Assembly (NCBI GenBank): GCA_013400155.1
Contig: VXBM01001611.1
Coordinates: 81,817-145,816 of the forward strand
DNA: 64,000 bases
From: Helopsaltes ochotensis
Lineage: Eukaryota; Chordata; Aves; Passeriformes; Locustellidae
Reading direction: 5' to 3'
The notes below the pieces were generated by a model. That model did not search any database, had not been told where the DNA came from, and was given only the letters and a program-made list of their open reading frames with translations. Positions 60,001-64,000 of the stretch are shown here, piece by piece. The translations under genes were made by a program, and so were the position numbers. Each line of letters begins with the position of its first letter. The first letter of the stretch is position 1.

Positions 60001-62764
60001 TCCACCTCTGTTGGATTATTCACACTGAATATATGGATTATAAAATTTTATGGAATGTACTTTTTGTCTGAATGGTAGAGAGAGTTCTTGGCTTCAGTCA
60101 TGGGTGCCACATTTGAAACATCTTAAATCTGACTAATTTTAAAACACCTTCTAAGTTAGTTGTGAAACTGGAAATTCAGGATGTTATTTTGGAGATGTAC
60201 GTTTTTCAAGGTAACTAAAGTCCACAAATATCAATGTAGTTGTCGAGTCTTAAAGTCTTAAAAAGAAGTAGTGTTACTAAGAGAATATCTGTCATGGCCT
60301 GTTAAAGCAAAAATATATAAGACAAAGCATATGTACAGACATCTGTTTGTTTTCTAAGTGTTAATAGCCTGATAGAATCACTTACAGTTTATCTGGTTTC
60401 TACCATTTTTCACTTAAATAAATAAATAAAAGCAACTATACTGGGATCACCTGCAGCAATATTCAGATGAGTTGAATGTGCCAGTGCTTTGAGGTATGTG
60501 TGTTGAGGAAAAAAGAGCCAAAGTAGAATGCGAATGATGCTCATAAGTGAGATGGTTATTCCTTAGATATGTGGATATTGTATTTAGGGTTCTAATTTGG
60601 CTAAATATTCATGTGGGAATGAAAACTCACATCATGCACCTAGGCAGATTCTTGCTAAATTTCAGAATCATGGTGTGTAGTGCAGGCTCTAGAACTGCTC
60701 AGTGTTCTGGTTCTCTTCACACTAGTGCAAGACTTCTTCTGCTAACTTTTCTTCAAAGCAGCTGAATTATTTGGTGGTAGTTTACTCTTCTCCCTGCCCA
60801 AATTTAGCATGTAGCATGTATTGAGATGAAGAGTTCCTGATGGAAATGTATACAGCATTTAAGCCATGGAATGAAATTGTTTTGTAACTCCATCACTGGC
60901 ACGCATTACCTGAAACCATCACTCTTAATGGTTTCCATGAATAAGCCAGAATAATTTGGAAATCATCTTGAGAGATGTTACTTGAAGTTTTTCTGTGTAT
61001 AATAGAATGTGGGCATATATTACTGTAGCCACTCAATCATTTGTTTCATTGCCCTGCTGAAATTAATTTATTTTTCTGTTTCCCAGATGCATCCAAGTCC
61101 TTCAGTGTGGTAGTGTTCCACTGCAGACACATGTTTCACAGAGAGTGCCTACCTGTATCTAACACAGTAAGGAATTAGCTTAATATGTCTGACACCTTTG
61201 CCAAAGATAAGTGATATATTTTCTTTTGTCAGCTGTGGCGAAGAGCATGGGTCTATGAGGAACTGTATGATCATTGTAGTAACTTGTGCGGATACCACAT
61301 AGGAGTATGTGACCAAGAAAAGAGAGTTTAAGGATCCTGCCGCTAAAGTTCATCCAATGTAGAATACATTGGGAATACAATCTGTCTAATTTTTTAGTTA
61401 ACACTTTTCCATTCCAGCTTTTACTTTAATTAAACATACTCAAAGACAAGTATAAAGGTATTTTCTCAAGTGAACCATAATAAATGATTCAGACCTGGAT
61501 GACAAAAATCAGTCATTTCAGAGTGAATACTTAAGTATCTTTGTAATCATCCTTATGGTGAAAACATGTTTTTCTTTATAAGTTGTTTGGGGGGGTGGTT
61601 TGTTTGTTCACTTAACACAAAGCAAAAAAGTAACTTCTAGATATAACAGGGTTTAAATTTAGAAACAAAATCATTCGAATGGTAACAAAATCACATAAAA
61701 AATTAAATTTAAGTCTTTAAGATGCTGTTTCTTCTCTGAAAATTAACATGTAGTAAAAAATAGTTTTAGTGAGTCACTTCATCTGTAAGTAAACAAACAA
61801 AGTGCTTGGAGCCATATGATACAGCATTTATCCTTATGTATGTTATGAAAAGCTTAATGTACTAGATAAGTTGTACAAGAAAGCCCAACAACTAGTAAAT
61901 ATTTCTTCAATATTTATCACAAATTTTATTGCGGGAAATAATCTAAAATTTGTCTAGCATTCTCAATTTTCTGGGGCAGGTGAATGGTTAGGTGGGATTT
62001 TTAAATGTTACATCGATATAATAGGATTCACATTCATAGAGAGTATGTATAAATACAAAGGTGTCTGCCTGTAACAGAGCCAAATTTCCTGTTATGTTGT
62101 GTTATGTGAGCTTAGGTGACCAGTCATGTTACTGATATTTGGTTATTGGTGACAGACATACTGAAAGGAAAATAGTGCATGCACAAAATGCACACAGAGC
62201 TAAACACAGAGTAACAATAAACTTATCTTTGATGTCAAAGAGCAGTATTTGGGCCCTGATCTCAGTTGCTGGAAATCTGTGGAGCACTACCCAAAGACAG
62301 AGCTGTGACTAAGGTATCCAGTGATTATTGGAGCTGACCAAGTGACTTTACTCTCATCTTTATATATGAAGATAATCAGTGATGCTTTTCACTGTGTACC
62401 TTTCGTTTTTGGTGTGGAGGAAATTTGACATTACTCTTCTGGCAGGTGGTGGTAATACCCTTGGAGTGAGTAGTGAGTTGTGCTGCCCTCTGACTCCAGA
62501 ACAGCCTACCTTACTATGTTTTTCTATATTGTCTTCTGTCACCTATATATGACTATGTTGATCTGGAACAGCCTAACTGTGAGCAGTAATGTTGAGAAGG
62601 GCATTAGCACTTTTCATTCATCTTCACACATTCTGATGTGACTGCATTTCTCTGAGAGATTCCTGTTTTCTTTTTTGATTTAGGTATCTTCTGTCCAATT
62701 CTGCAATATATGCAGCGCCAAGCACCGGGGGCCAGGAACTGCAGTCCTGGAAATGAAGAAATAG
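37..62764 (+). CDS. VPS41: VPS41, HOPS complex subunit (24 exons, 3' part of gene)
   Basis: VPS41 is a subunit of the HOPS tethering complex, which drives fusion of late endosomes and autophagosomes with lysosomes and also takes part in regulated secretion. Twenty-four exons join in phase to 747 codons plus a stop, collinear with vertebrate VPS41 from about residue 108 to the C terminus. Order: end of the N-terminal WD40-type propeller (window codons 1 to about 240), alpha-solenoid with clathrin-heavy-chain-type repeat (about 460-605), then RING-H2 (684-731). Its eight zinc ligands are C684, C687, C707, H709, H712, C715, C728 and C731. No frameshift, internal stop or broken splice site was seen. 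The promoter and first exons lie upstream; if the 29-exon vertebrate layout holds, these are exons 6-29. Identification is from recognisable family sequence, not a search. Confidence 0.97.
100..1221 (+). other. VPS41 intron, exons 1-2
   Basis: Intron of 1122 bp. I see no recognisable gene or mobile element. It ends in a C-rich pyrimidine tract before the acceptor. Confidence 0.85.
1222..1287 (+). CDS. VPS41: VPS41 in-window exon 2
   Basis: Codons 22-43, reading IVAVHPHFVRSHFKQFVTGG then KK. Acceptor after CCCCAG, donor GTAAGC, phase 0 on both sides. Propeller segment. Confidence 0.95.
4847..4878. repeat. TA/CA dinucleotide microsatellite
   Basis: Alternating TA run interrupted by ACAC, then TATATATATG. 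Likely polymorphic in length. No coding significance. Confidence 0.8.
9598..9725 (-). mobile_element. TguSINE1-like SINE (tRNA head, CR1-type tail)
   Basis: On the minus strand the right end reads as a tRNA-like head (GGTTAGAGCATGGTGCTAAT, then a B-box-like GGTTCAATCC). This runs into a CR1-type tail (GAGTTGGACTTGATAATCC) and ends in AGAATATTCTGATTCTG. The layout matches the passerine tRNA-Ile/CR1-X composite SINE. It lies antisense to VPS41. The copy is diverged and no target-site duplication is obvious. Confidence 0.8.
10452..10571 (+). CDS. VPS41: VPS41 in-window exon 3
   Basis: Codons 44-83, beginning LLLYERGWMNRWKPSVLHEG and ending AWANNM. Acceptor after CTTCATAG, donor GTAAGT, phase 0 on both sides. 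The exon was found by reading the expected propeller segment directly in the DNA; no methionine-initiated frame reveals it. Compared with the mammalian protein as I know it, a Ser-to-Gly and a Lys-Ser to Lys-Pro change stand out. Confidence 0.95.
10572..14127 (+). other. VPS41 intron, exons 3-4
   Basis: Intron of 3556 bp with an AT-rich palindromic tract near 12371-12420. No transposon was recognised. Small open frames at 11601-12367 lack any support. Confidence 0.8.
12371..12420. repeat. AT-rich palindromic tract
   Basis: Almost pure A/T, built of ATAAATATATA and its complement TATATATTTAT separated by a few bases. It could extrude as a cruciform or be a variable microsatellite. Confidence 0.65.
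14128..14274 (+). CDS. VPS41: VPS41 in-window exon 4
   Basis: Codons 84-132, from GVKILDMISKQRITNV to IIGWGNSVK. Acceptor after ACTTTCAG. The donor is GTGCAA, weaker than the other donors; the join is confirmed by the in-frame continuation in exon 5. Propeller segment, phase 0 on both sides. Confidence 0.96.
14275..15473 (+). other. VPS41 intron, exons 4-5
   Basis: Intron of 1199 bp. A 126-codon open frame on the minus strand (14854-15234) has no recognisable homology and is probably chance. Confidence 0.8.
15474..15540 (+). CDS. VPS41: VPS41 in-window exon 5
   Basis: Codons 133-154 plus one base, reading ICSVKERHACEMRDLPNRYV then EI. Acceptor after TTTCCTAG, donor GTATGG. The single G left over completes a valine codon with exon 6 (phase 1). 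Confidence 0.95.
15541..22100 (+). other. VPS41 intron, exons 5-6 (6.6 kb)
   Basis: Contains the 74-bp tandem duplication at 17615-17762 and several T-rich tracts (15910-16030). I recognise no transposon, RNA gene or second coding gene. Confidence 0.8.
17615..17762. repeat. Perfect 74-bp tandem duplication
   Basis: The unit at 17615-17688 (starting ATGGTGGTATCACAG, ending GCAGCACAGTAA) is repeated without a mismatch at 17689-17762. The sequences diverge immediately afterwards (AAATAAGG). Perfect identity in non-coding DNA implies a recent duplication, a polymorphism or an assembly artefact. Confidence 0.97.
22101..22198 (+). CDS. VPS41: VPS41 in-window exon 6
   Basis: Codons 155-187, reading (V)FQFDTEFYISGLAPICDQLV to SYVKEISEKT. 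Acceptor after TGTATTTCAG, donor GTAGGT. It enters in phase 1 and leaves in phase 0. Propeller segment. Confidence 0.96.
22199..24579 (+). other. VPS41 intron, exons 6-7
   Basis: Intron of 2381 bp, including a pyrimidine-rich stretch at about 22445-22520. No mobile element or gene recognised. Confidence 0.8.
24580..24709 (+). CDS. VPS41: VPS41 in-window exon 7
   Basis: Codons 188-230 plus one base, including CCARPRLDIVQPLPESCEEI and RGFQENECRDYHL. Acceptor after TTTTTCTAG, donor GTAGGT. It starts EVE where I know mammals as ERE. Leaves in phase 1. Confidence 0.95.
24710..26376 (+). other. VPS41 intron, exons 7-8
   Basis: Intron of 1667 bp. Nothing recognisable beyond ordinary AT-rich sequence. 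Confidence 0.8.
26377..26492 (+). CDS. VPS41: VPS41 in-window exon 8
   Basis: Codons 231-269, from EYSEGESLFYIISPRDVVVA to DWLLEKKKYE. Acceptor after ATTTGCAG, donor GTAATT. It covers the end of the propeller and the first solenoid helix. Enters phase 1, leaves phase 0. Confidence 0.96.
26493..27920 (+). other. VPS41 intron, exons 8-9
   Basis: Intron of 1428 bp. No recognised element. Confidence 0.8.
27921..27977 (+). CDS. VPS41: VPS41 in-window exon 9
   Basis: Nineteen codons (270-288), EALMAAEISQKTIKRHKIL. Acceptor after GAATACAG, donor GTAAGT. A symmetric phase-0 exon in the alpha-solenoid. Confidence 0.96.
27978..30785 (+). other. VPS41 intron, exons 9-10
   Basis: Intron of 2808 bp carrying the sense-oriented solo LTR at about 29449-29840. 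The rest is unremarkable AT-rich DNA. Confidence 0.8.
29449..29840 (+). mobile_element. Solo LTR, sense orientation
   Basis: The block has LTR architecture: a TATA-type box TATTTAAA at 29711-29718, then a polyadenylation signal AATAAA at 29786-29791. A T-rich end with CTACA and CACTTCA follows, and the body is more GC-rich than the flanks. I recall this as an avian ERV LTR type. The edges are uncertain because I found no matching target-site duplication; the start is placed at a TG and the end at a CA. A 65-codon frame inside it is not a gene. Confidence 0.65.
30786..30847 (+). CDS. VPS41: VPS41 in-window exon 10
   Basis: Codons 289-308 plus two bases, DIGLAYIKHLVEKGEYDLAA. Acceptor after CCTCTAG, donor GTAACC. 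The remaining CG joins exon 11 to make the arginine of ARKCQKIL. Alpha-solenoid. Confidence 0.95.
30848..31697 (+). other. VPS41 intron, exons 10-11
   Basis: Intron of 850 bp, with a likely CR1 3' tail at about 31340-31450. Confidence 0.8.
31340..31450 (+). mobile_element. CR1 LINE 3' fragment (likely)
   Basis: The run GAACTAGATGATGTTTAAG then TCCCTTCCAATGCAAACC and CATTGTACGATTTTGTG is the typical degenerate CR1 3' end of birds. The copy is short and old, so its left edge is a guess. Confidence 0.55.
31698..31779 (+). CDS. VPS41: VPS41 in-window exon 11
   Basis: Codons 309-336, reading (R)KCQKILGKNTELWEFEVYKF to KEIGQLK. Acceptor after CCTTCCAG, donor GTAAGT. Enters phase 2, leaves phase 0. 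Alpha-solenoid. Confidence 0.96.
33687..34167 (-). mobile_element. Solo ERV LTR, antisense, 5-bp TSD CTTGT
   Basis: The 481-bp element is bounded by TG...CA. On the minus strand it starts TGATGCTGTTTGGG and ends GGCAACA. A perfect CTTGT lies on both sides (33682-33686 and 34168-34172). The minus strand carries AATAAA (TTTATT at 33745-33750 on the + strand) followed by a short R/U5-like end. There is no internal retroviral sequence, so this is a recombined solo LTR. Confidence 0.85.
35795..36749 (+). mobile_element. Solo ERV LTR (avian ERVK-type), sense
   Basis: About 955 bp, starting TGTGCTTGTGTGGTCAGG and ending near GGCACTACAACA. It contains a purine-rich central block, AATAAA at 36567-36572, and GAGTCTGTTTTGCTGTGATG followed by GTGAGTGATCCCTCC. 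These are features I recall from a common passerine LTR. No clear target-site duplication was found, which fits an older copy. The 119- and 91-codon minus-strand frames inside it are by-products of its composition. Confidence 0.75.
37160..37252 (+). CDS. VPS41: VPS41 in-window exon 12
   Basis: Codons 337-367, AISRYLPRRDPVLKPLIYEM then VLHEFLESDYE. Acceptor after TTCCTACAG, donor GTACTG, phase 0 on both sides. Reading past the donor gives a spurious longer frame ending at 37339. Alpha-solenoid. Confidence 0.96.
37253..37758 (+). other. VPS41 intron, exons 12-13
   Basis: Intron of 506 bp. Nothing recognisable. Confidence 0.8.
37759..37886 (+). CDS. VPS41: VPS41 in-window exon 13
   Basis: Codons 368-409 plus two bases, from GFATLIKEWPGDLYNNTIIV to NRTLLQTLAE. 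Acceptor after ACTTCTAG. The donor GTGAGT is chosen over reading on, because the left-over TT plus the G of exon 14 gives the conserved AELYTYD. Confidence 0.95.
37887..38710 (+). other. VPS41 intron, exons 13-14
   Basis: Intron of 824 bp. No recognised element. Confidence 0.8.
38711..38855 (+). CDS. VPS41: VPS41 in-window exon 14
   Basis: Codons 410-458, YTYDQRYGRALEIYLTLRHK to KIVLLMDFDSE. Acceptor after TTCTTATCAG, donor GTATGG. Enters phase 2, leaves phase 0. Leads into the clathrin-type repeat. Confidence 0.96.
38856..40149 (+). other. VPS41 intron, exons 14-15
   Basis: Intron of 1294 bp. The overlapping opposite-strand frames at 39594-39872 are unsupported. Confidence 0.8.
40150..40191 (+). 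CDS. VPS41: VPS41 in-window exon 15 (42 bp)
   Basis: Fourteen codons (459-472), KAVDMLLDNEDKIS. Acceptor after TTGTAG, donor GTGAGT. The shortest exon here, symmetric in phase, so skipping it would keep the frame. Start of the clathrin-heavy-chain-type repeat. Confidence 0.94.
40300..40350 (+). CDS. VPS41: VPS41 in-window exon 16 (51 bp)
   Basis: Seventeen codons (473-489), IERVVEELENRPELQHL. Acceptor after TTCTTTCAG, donor GTAAGT. Only 108 bp separate it from exon 15, the shortest intron in the window. Symmetric phase 0. Confidence 0.95.
40351..41354 (+). other. VPS41 intron, exons 16-17
   Basis: Intron of 1004 bp, nearly half occupied by the CR1 fragment at about 40850-41310. Confidence 0.85.
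40850..41310 (+). mobile_element. CR1 LINE 3' fragment
   Basis: Contains GAGGAAGGCAACAAAGATAG, then GTTCAGCCTGGAG, then TTAGGTTAGATATTAGGAA. It ends with GGGAGTTGGAATTTGATTAT and CCCTTCCAACTCAGGA. This is the usual order of the avian CR1 3' region. Its last 150 bp align by eye with the fragment at 53478-53630. The 144-codon frame at 40880-41314 is a decayed part of this element, not a gene. Confidence 0.78.
41355..41492 (+). CDS. VPS41: VPS41 in-window exon 17
   Basis: Codons 490-535, YLHKLFKRDHHKGQRYHEKQ to RDSTHCPLEK. Acceptor after GATTCCTAG, donor GTAAGC, phase 0. Clathrin-type repeat. Confidence 0.97.
41493..44351 (+). other. VPS41 intron, exons 17-18
   Basis: Intron of 2859 bp with a CTCF-like motif at 41583-41596. 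No transposon was recognised. Confidence 0.8.
44352..44406 (+). CDS. VPS41: VPS41 in-window exon 18
   Basis: Codons 536-553 plus one base, ALEICQQRNFVEETVYLL. Acceptor after CATTCAAG. Two overlapping GT donors follow (44407 and 44411); the first, GTAAGT, gives the serine of LLSRMGNSRSA with exon 19. Confidence 0.95.
44407..45406 (+). other. VPS41 intron, exons 18-19
   Basis: Intron of 1000 bp. Nothing recognisable. Confidence 0.8.
45407..45547 (+). CDS. VPS41: VPS41 in-window exon 19
   Basis: Codons 554-600 plus one base, (S)RMGNSRSALKMIMEELQD to DLILYSIDKP. Acceptor after TTCCTTCCAG, donor GTAAGT. Enters and leaves in phase 1. Clathrin-type repeat. Confidence 0.97.
45548..47016 (+). other. 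VPS41 intron, exons 19-20
   Basis: Intron of 1469 bp. No recognised element. Confidence 0.8.
47017..47153 (+). CDS. VPS41: VPS41 in-window exon 20
   Basis: Codons 601-646, (P)FITGLLNNIGTHVDPILLI to LVKILQDYNLQ. Acceptor after TTTTTGCAG, donor GTAGAT. Enters phase 1, leaves phase 0. End of the clathrin-type repeat. Confidence 0.97.
47630..47745 (+). mobile_element. TguSINE1-like SINE
   Basis: The tRNA-like head TCAATTGGTTAGAGCATGAT is followed by a B-box-like GGTTTGATTCC at 47672-47682 and TTCACTTAAGAGTTGCACTC. It ends CTTCCAACTAAGAATATTCTG. Same family as the minus-strand copy at 9598-9725. Sense to VPS41 and diverged. Confidence 0.8.
49921..50209 (-). mobile_element. Solo ERVK-type LTR, antisense, 6-bp TSD AGTAAG
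   Basis: The 289-bp element has TG...CA ends and identical AGTAAG on both sides (49915-49920 and 50210-50215). On the minus strand it reads TGTGGGATATGG, then a TATA box GGTATAAAAGG (50007-49997), AATAAA (49982-49977) and an end in AATGCTACA. The 6-bp duplication and short length fit class II (alpha/beta-type) avian ERVs. No internal region remains. Confidence 0.88.
51182..52105 (-). mobile_element. Solo ERV-L-type LTR, antisense, 5-bp TSD AGTAC
   Basis: The 924-bp element is flanked by AGTAC at 51177-51181 and 52106-52110. On the minus strand it starts TGTCCTAGGTTACAATGG and ends CTTTCAAACCAAGACA. Its terminal 150 bp match the 3' end of the provirus LTR ending at 59565, so the two are related families. 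The inner GC-rich part (51400-51720) produces several long overlapping frames on both strands; these are composition artefacts. Confidence 0.9.
52361..52375 (+). promoter_or_regulatory. CTCF-like motif
   Basis: GCACTAGAGGGCAGG is close to the vertebrate CTCF core (CCACYAGRGGGCRS in degenerate form). It lies just outside the solo LTR. Motif match only; occupancy is unknown. Confidence 0.35.
53478..53630 (+). mobile_element. CR1 LINE 3' fragment
   Basis: TGGTCACAGCACCAAGG, AACATTTGGACAATGTTC and GGGAGTTGGACTTGATAATC are followed by a CR1-like terminal repeat TATTCTATGACTATG. It parallels 41155-41310 closely. Truncated 5', as most CR1 copies are. Confidence 0.75.
54289..54310. repeat. Short perfect inverted repeat
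   Basis: GGTATTTGC and GCAAATACC (9-bp arms) are separated by ATTA. It could form a small hairpin. No T run or other context suggests function. Confidence 0.6.
55240..55339 (+). CDS. VPS41: VPS41 in-window exon 21
   Basis: Codons 647-679 plus one base, ILLREGCKKILVVDSLSLLK to KMHRTQMKGVLVD. Acceptor after CACCAACAG, donor GTGGGT. Leaves in phase 1, and the next codon with exon 22 is glutamate. Frames of 92, 80 and 139 codons overlapping it on both strands are shadows or read-through into the intron. Confidence 0.97.
56070..56820 (+). pseudogene. ERV pol: reverse transcriptase region, disrupted
   Basis: Retroviral reverse-transcriptase homology is spread over several frames. The fingers/palm part is in one frame (56249 to about 56450; motifs VDYCALNKVT and SDFAKAFFSIPLA). 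The frame then shifts, with LPQGWKHSPTICHGLI and the active-site region reading YINDII, where active enzymes have YxDD. A stop follows directly at about 56574-56576. Upstream (56100-56248) and downstream (56577-56820) parts are further broken by stops and shifts. Enzymatically dead. Confidence 0.85.
56822..57706 (+). pseudogene. ERV pol: connection/RNase H region, 294-codon open frame
   Basis: A long open stretch starts after a break in the thumb region (HIPEYSQIVSPLYLVTRKN) and passes through PTEKEILAAYEGVQAA. It reaches RNase H sequence ending LYFYTDSWMVASALWG and a TAG at 57704-57706. The first RNase H acidic motif reads LFSYSF in place of the usual TDGS type, so the catalytic site looks lost. 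The first methionine is not a biological start. Confidence 0.85.
57707..58006 (+). pseudogene. ERV pol: end of RNase H and integrase zinc-binding region
   Basis: After the TAG the reading continues with HVDAHVPKSQANEEQRNN (57816 onward) and the beginning of the integrase HHCC domain (RWAHDPSGHQGRDATYKW). It stops at a TGA at 58004-58006. The part that should carry the CxxC pair continues in the next segment, where one cysteine is replaced (CEMY). Confidence 0.8.
58016..58810 (+). pseudogene. ERV pol: integrase core, 264-codon open frame
   Basis: Integrase catalytic core with the first acidic motif intact (WQIDYITL). The second reads SENGTHF with Glu where Asp is expected, and the third retains the Glu in GKVERCNGLLK. 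The C-terminal domain follows up to NLFLSES and runs on to a TGA at 58808-58810. It is the best-preserved piece of the provirus, but it is detached from the rest of pol and has a changed catalytic residue. Confidence 0.87.
58920..59565 (+). mobile_element. 3' LTR of the ERV-L-like provirus
   Basis: The LTR ends at CTTTCCAAACCAAGACA just before the AGTAA repeat. It has a TATA-like GATAAAAACTG near 59151 and AGTAAA at about 59414 in the polyadenylation-signal position. The start at TGTTTATCTC after a purine-rich GTAGTTGGGGACA is the best candidate but not certain. The last 150 bp correspond to the terminus of the solo LTR at 51182 (other strand). Confidence 0.75.
59620..59664 (+). CDS. VPS41: VPS41 in-window exon 22 (45 bp, RING start)
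   Basis: Codons 680-694 plus one base, (E)ENICESCLSPILPS. Acceptor after TTTTTCAG, donor GTAGGA. It carries the first CxxC pair (C684, C687) of the RING-H2 domain. It lies 54 bp after the provirus target repeat, so the insertion spared the acceptor narrowly. Confidence 0.95.
59665..61086 (+). other. VPS41 intron, exons 22-23
   Basis: Intron of 1422 bp, AT-rich. No recognised element. Confidence 0.8.
61087..61166 (+). CDS. VPS41: VPS41 in-window exon 23 (RING centre)
   Basis: Codons 695-721, (D)ASKSFSVVVFHCRHMFHREC to LPVSNT. Acceptor after GTTTCCCAG, donor GTAAGG. It supplies C707, H709, H712 and C715, the C-x-H-x2-H-x2-C core of RING-H2. Confidence 0.96.
61167..62683 (+). other. VPS41 intron, exons 23-24
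   Basis: Intron of 1517 bp with a CTCF-like motif at 62484-62497. Otherwise nothing recognisable. Confidence 0.8.
62684..62764 (+). CDS. VPS41: VPS41 in-window exon 24 (terminal coding exon)
   Basis: Codons 722-747 and TAG, VSSVQFCNICSAKHRGPGTA then VLEMKK. Acceptor after TTTGATTTAG. It carries the last zinc pair C728 and C731. The C terminus LEMKK matches the vertebrate family end, so the stop is authentic. Confidence 0.97.
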   Translation, partial: VSSVQFCNICSAKHRGPGTAVLEMKK

Positions 62765-64000
62765 CAGTGGCCTAGATCTCCATGTCAGTCAGTGACACCA
62801 GCTCTGTTAAAACCACACAGAGCCTCTGTATTTTTCCATTAGACATAATTTCTGTGTATAATTTTGATTGTGATTTAAAAGTGATTCCTGTAATTTATCC
62901 TGTTTATTGAATATTTTGGGTAACAAGAAAATGTGAAAGTCTTTCTCTGGTAAGTCTTTGTTATGCAATTCATATGTCATGTTCCTTTGCTCAGCTTGTT
63001 ACTTCATTCTGGAAAAGAAAAAAAAATAAAATGGGAAGGAAAAAAACACTCAATGTAGAGATTTGTGTTTGCTATCAGTTAATGTGCTTTGCAGTTTGGA
63101 TCCACATCAGGCTTATGGTTGGATATTCTAAAGAAAAATATATTGCCATGAATTCAGCTCACCCAGACTACTTCAGTCCTGATTTAGTCTATTAAGGACT
63201 GTTTACCTTGAGACCCTGGGGGTCTTACTCCTTTCAGTGGAATTGCTTCAGAACTTGAAGTTATCTGTGTGCTAACTCATATCTTCAGTTTACAAATTTG
63301 TTAACTATGAATTCCGTACATTGGCAATTTGCCTTGCTTACACATTCATAGTTCATTAGAAATTGGTTAATTTCTCAATTCATCTTCACAATGCAATAGT
63401 TTAAAGTGAGCTTTTCTTATTTTCAACACATCCAGAAACTTTATTTTTAAATGTCAGCAGTAGGTTTTTACACTTATTTTGTGTGTGGTTGAAGTGTATG
63501 GTTTCATTTAAGTGCAAGGGAAAAAATGTATCTGACTTTTCAAAGGTAAGATCTTTATAAGTTTCTTTTGGCCTTAGCAATTTAACAGCTAACTTAAATA
63601 AGTCAATTGGATGTTAACAAAACAATATTTTTCATTTGAACTGCATTCTGTTTTGTTGATCCAAAGGAAGTGATCTTTTAGAATGTCTTCACAGTAATTT
63701 AATCGGTATAATATATGCTGACTAAATTCAATATAAGCCCCTTTTCCTTAAGAAAAATAATCAGAACTCCTGAGTTATTTTTCTGCTTTTTAGTAACTTG
63801 AGTTTGAAAGTAAAAATATATTGTTTTGCCATCAAATTGTACTGTTTAAACTAGTTAACATACTAAGTTCTAAAACAACAGTATATACTGCAGTCTATCT
63901 GTAAAACTGGAAAATACAGTACCTCTAATACAATACCTTCTTCTGTACTTTATTCCCATGTAAGTACACCTTAAAATAATTTATACTGTGAAAACTTGGA
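62765..64000 (+). other. VPS41 3'UTR and downstream sequence
   Basis: AT-rich non-coding sequence after the stop. The UTR continues at least to the candidate polyadenylation signal near 63025 and possibly beyond the window. I see no next gene. Confidence 0.7.
63025..63030 (+). terminator. Candidate VPS41 polyadenylation signal
   Basis: AATAAA about 260 bp after the stop codon, with a T/G-rich stretch (TTTGTGTTTGC) about 30 bp downstream. I saw no other exact AATAAA between the stop and the window end. It sits inside an A-rich run, which weakens the call. Confidence 0.4.

Noticed and set aside
1..64000. Prokaryotic systems (operons, CRISPR, phage, defence islands)
   Set aside because: Spliced exons, GT/AG introns and vertebrate retroelements account for the window; no such structures are present.

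Overview
The window is eukaryotic, AT-rich intronic DNA from a bird, very probably a songbird. It carries the last 24 coding exons of one gene on the + strand, VPS41, a subunit of the HOPS vacuole/lysosome tethering complex. The songbird assignment rests on two tRNA-headed SINEs with a CR1-like tail (TguSINE1 type), CR1 LINE tails and several avian-type endogenous retroviral LTRs. There is no bacterial or phage content, no operon, no CRISPR array, and I could support no second cellular gene.

Layout: position 1 lies in an intron and the first exon is 37-99. The exons run to the stop codon at 62762-62764, with 3'UTR beyond. The 24 exons have compatible phases, join into one open frame of 747 codons plus stop, and all have AG acceptors and GT donors. 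With a vertebrate VPS41 of about 854 residues, roughly 107 N-terminal residues lie upstream of the window. Exons 1-8 finish the N-terminal WD40-type propeller, exons 9-21 encode the alpha-solenoid including the clathrin-heavy-chain-type repeat, and exons 22-24 encode a C-terminal RING-H2 domain with all eight zinc ligands.

The introns hold the accessory content. There are two SINEs (9598-9725 minus, 47630-47745 plus), three CR1 3' fragments, and five solo LTRs. Three of the solo LTRs have perfect target-site duplications: 33687-34167 (CTTGT), 49921-50209 (AGTAAG) and 51182-52105 (AGTAC). The other two, near 29449 and 35795, are in sense orientation. A broken ERV-L-like provirus at 56070-59565 sits in the intron between exons 21 and 22. 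It has decayed reverse transcriptase, RNase H and integrase regions and a 3' LTR, but no gag, no 5' LTR and no env. A perfect 74-bp tandem duplication lies at 17615-17762.

Most interesting points: the provirus is flanked by matching 5-bp repeats although its 5' junction is inside pol; two related LTRs in opposite orientation bracket VPS41 exon 21; sense LTRs place polyadenylation signals in VPS41 introns; and a few CTCF-like motifs occur. I found no convincing undescribed system.
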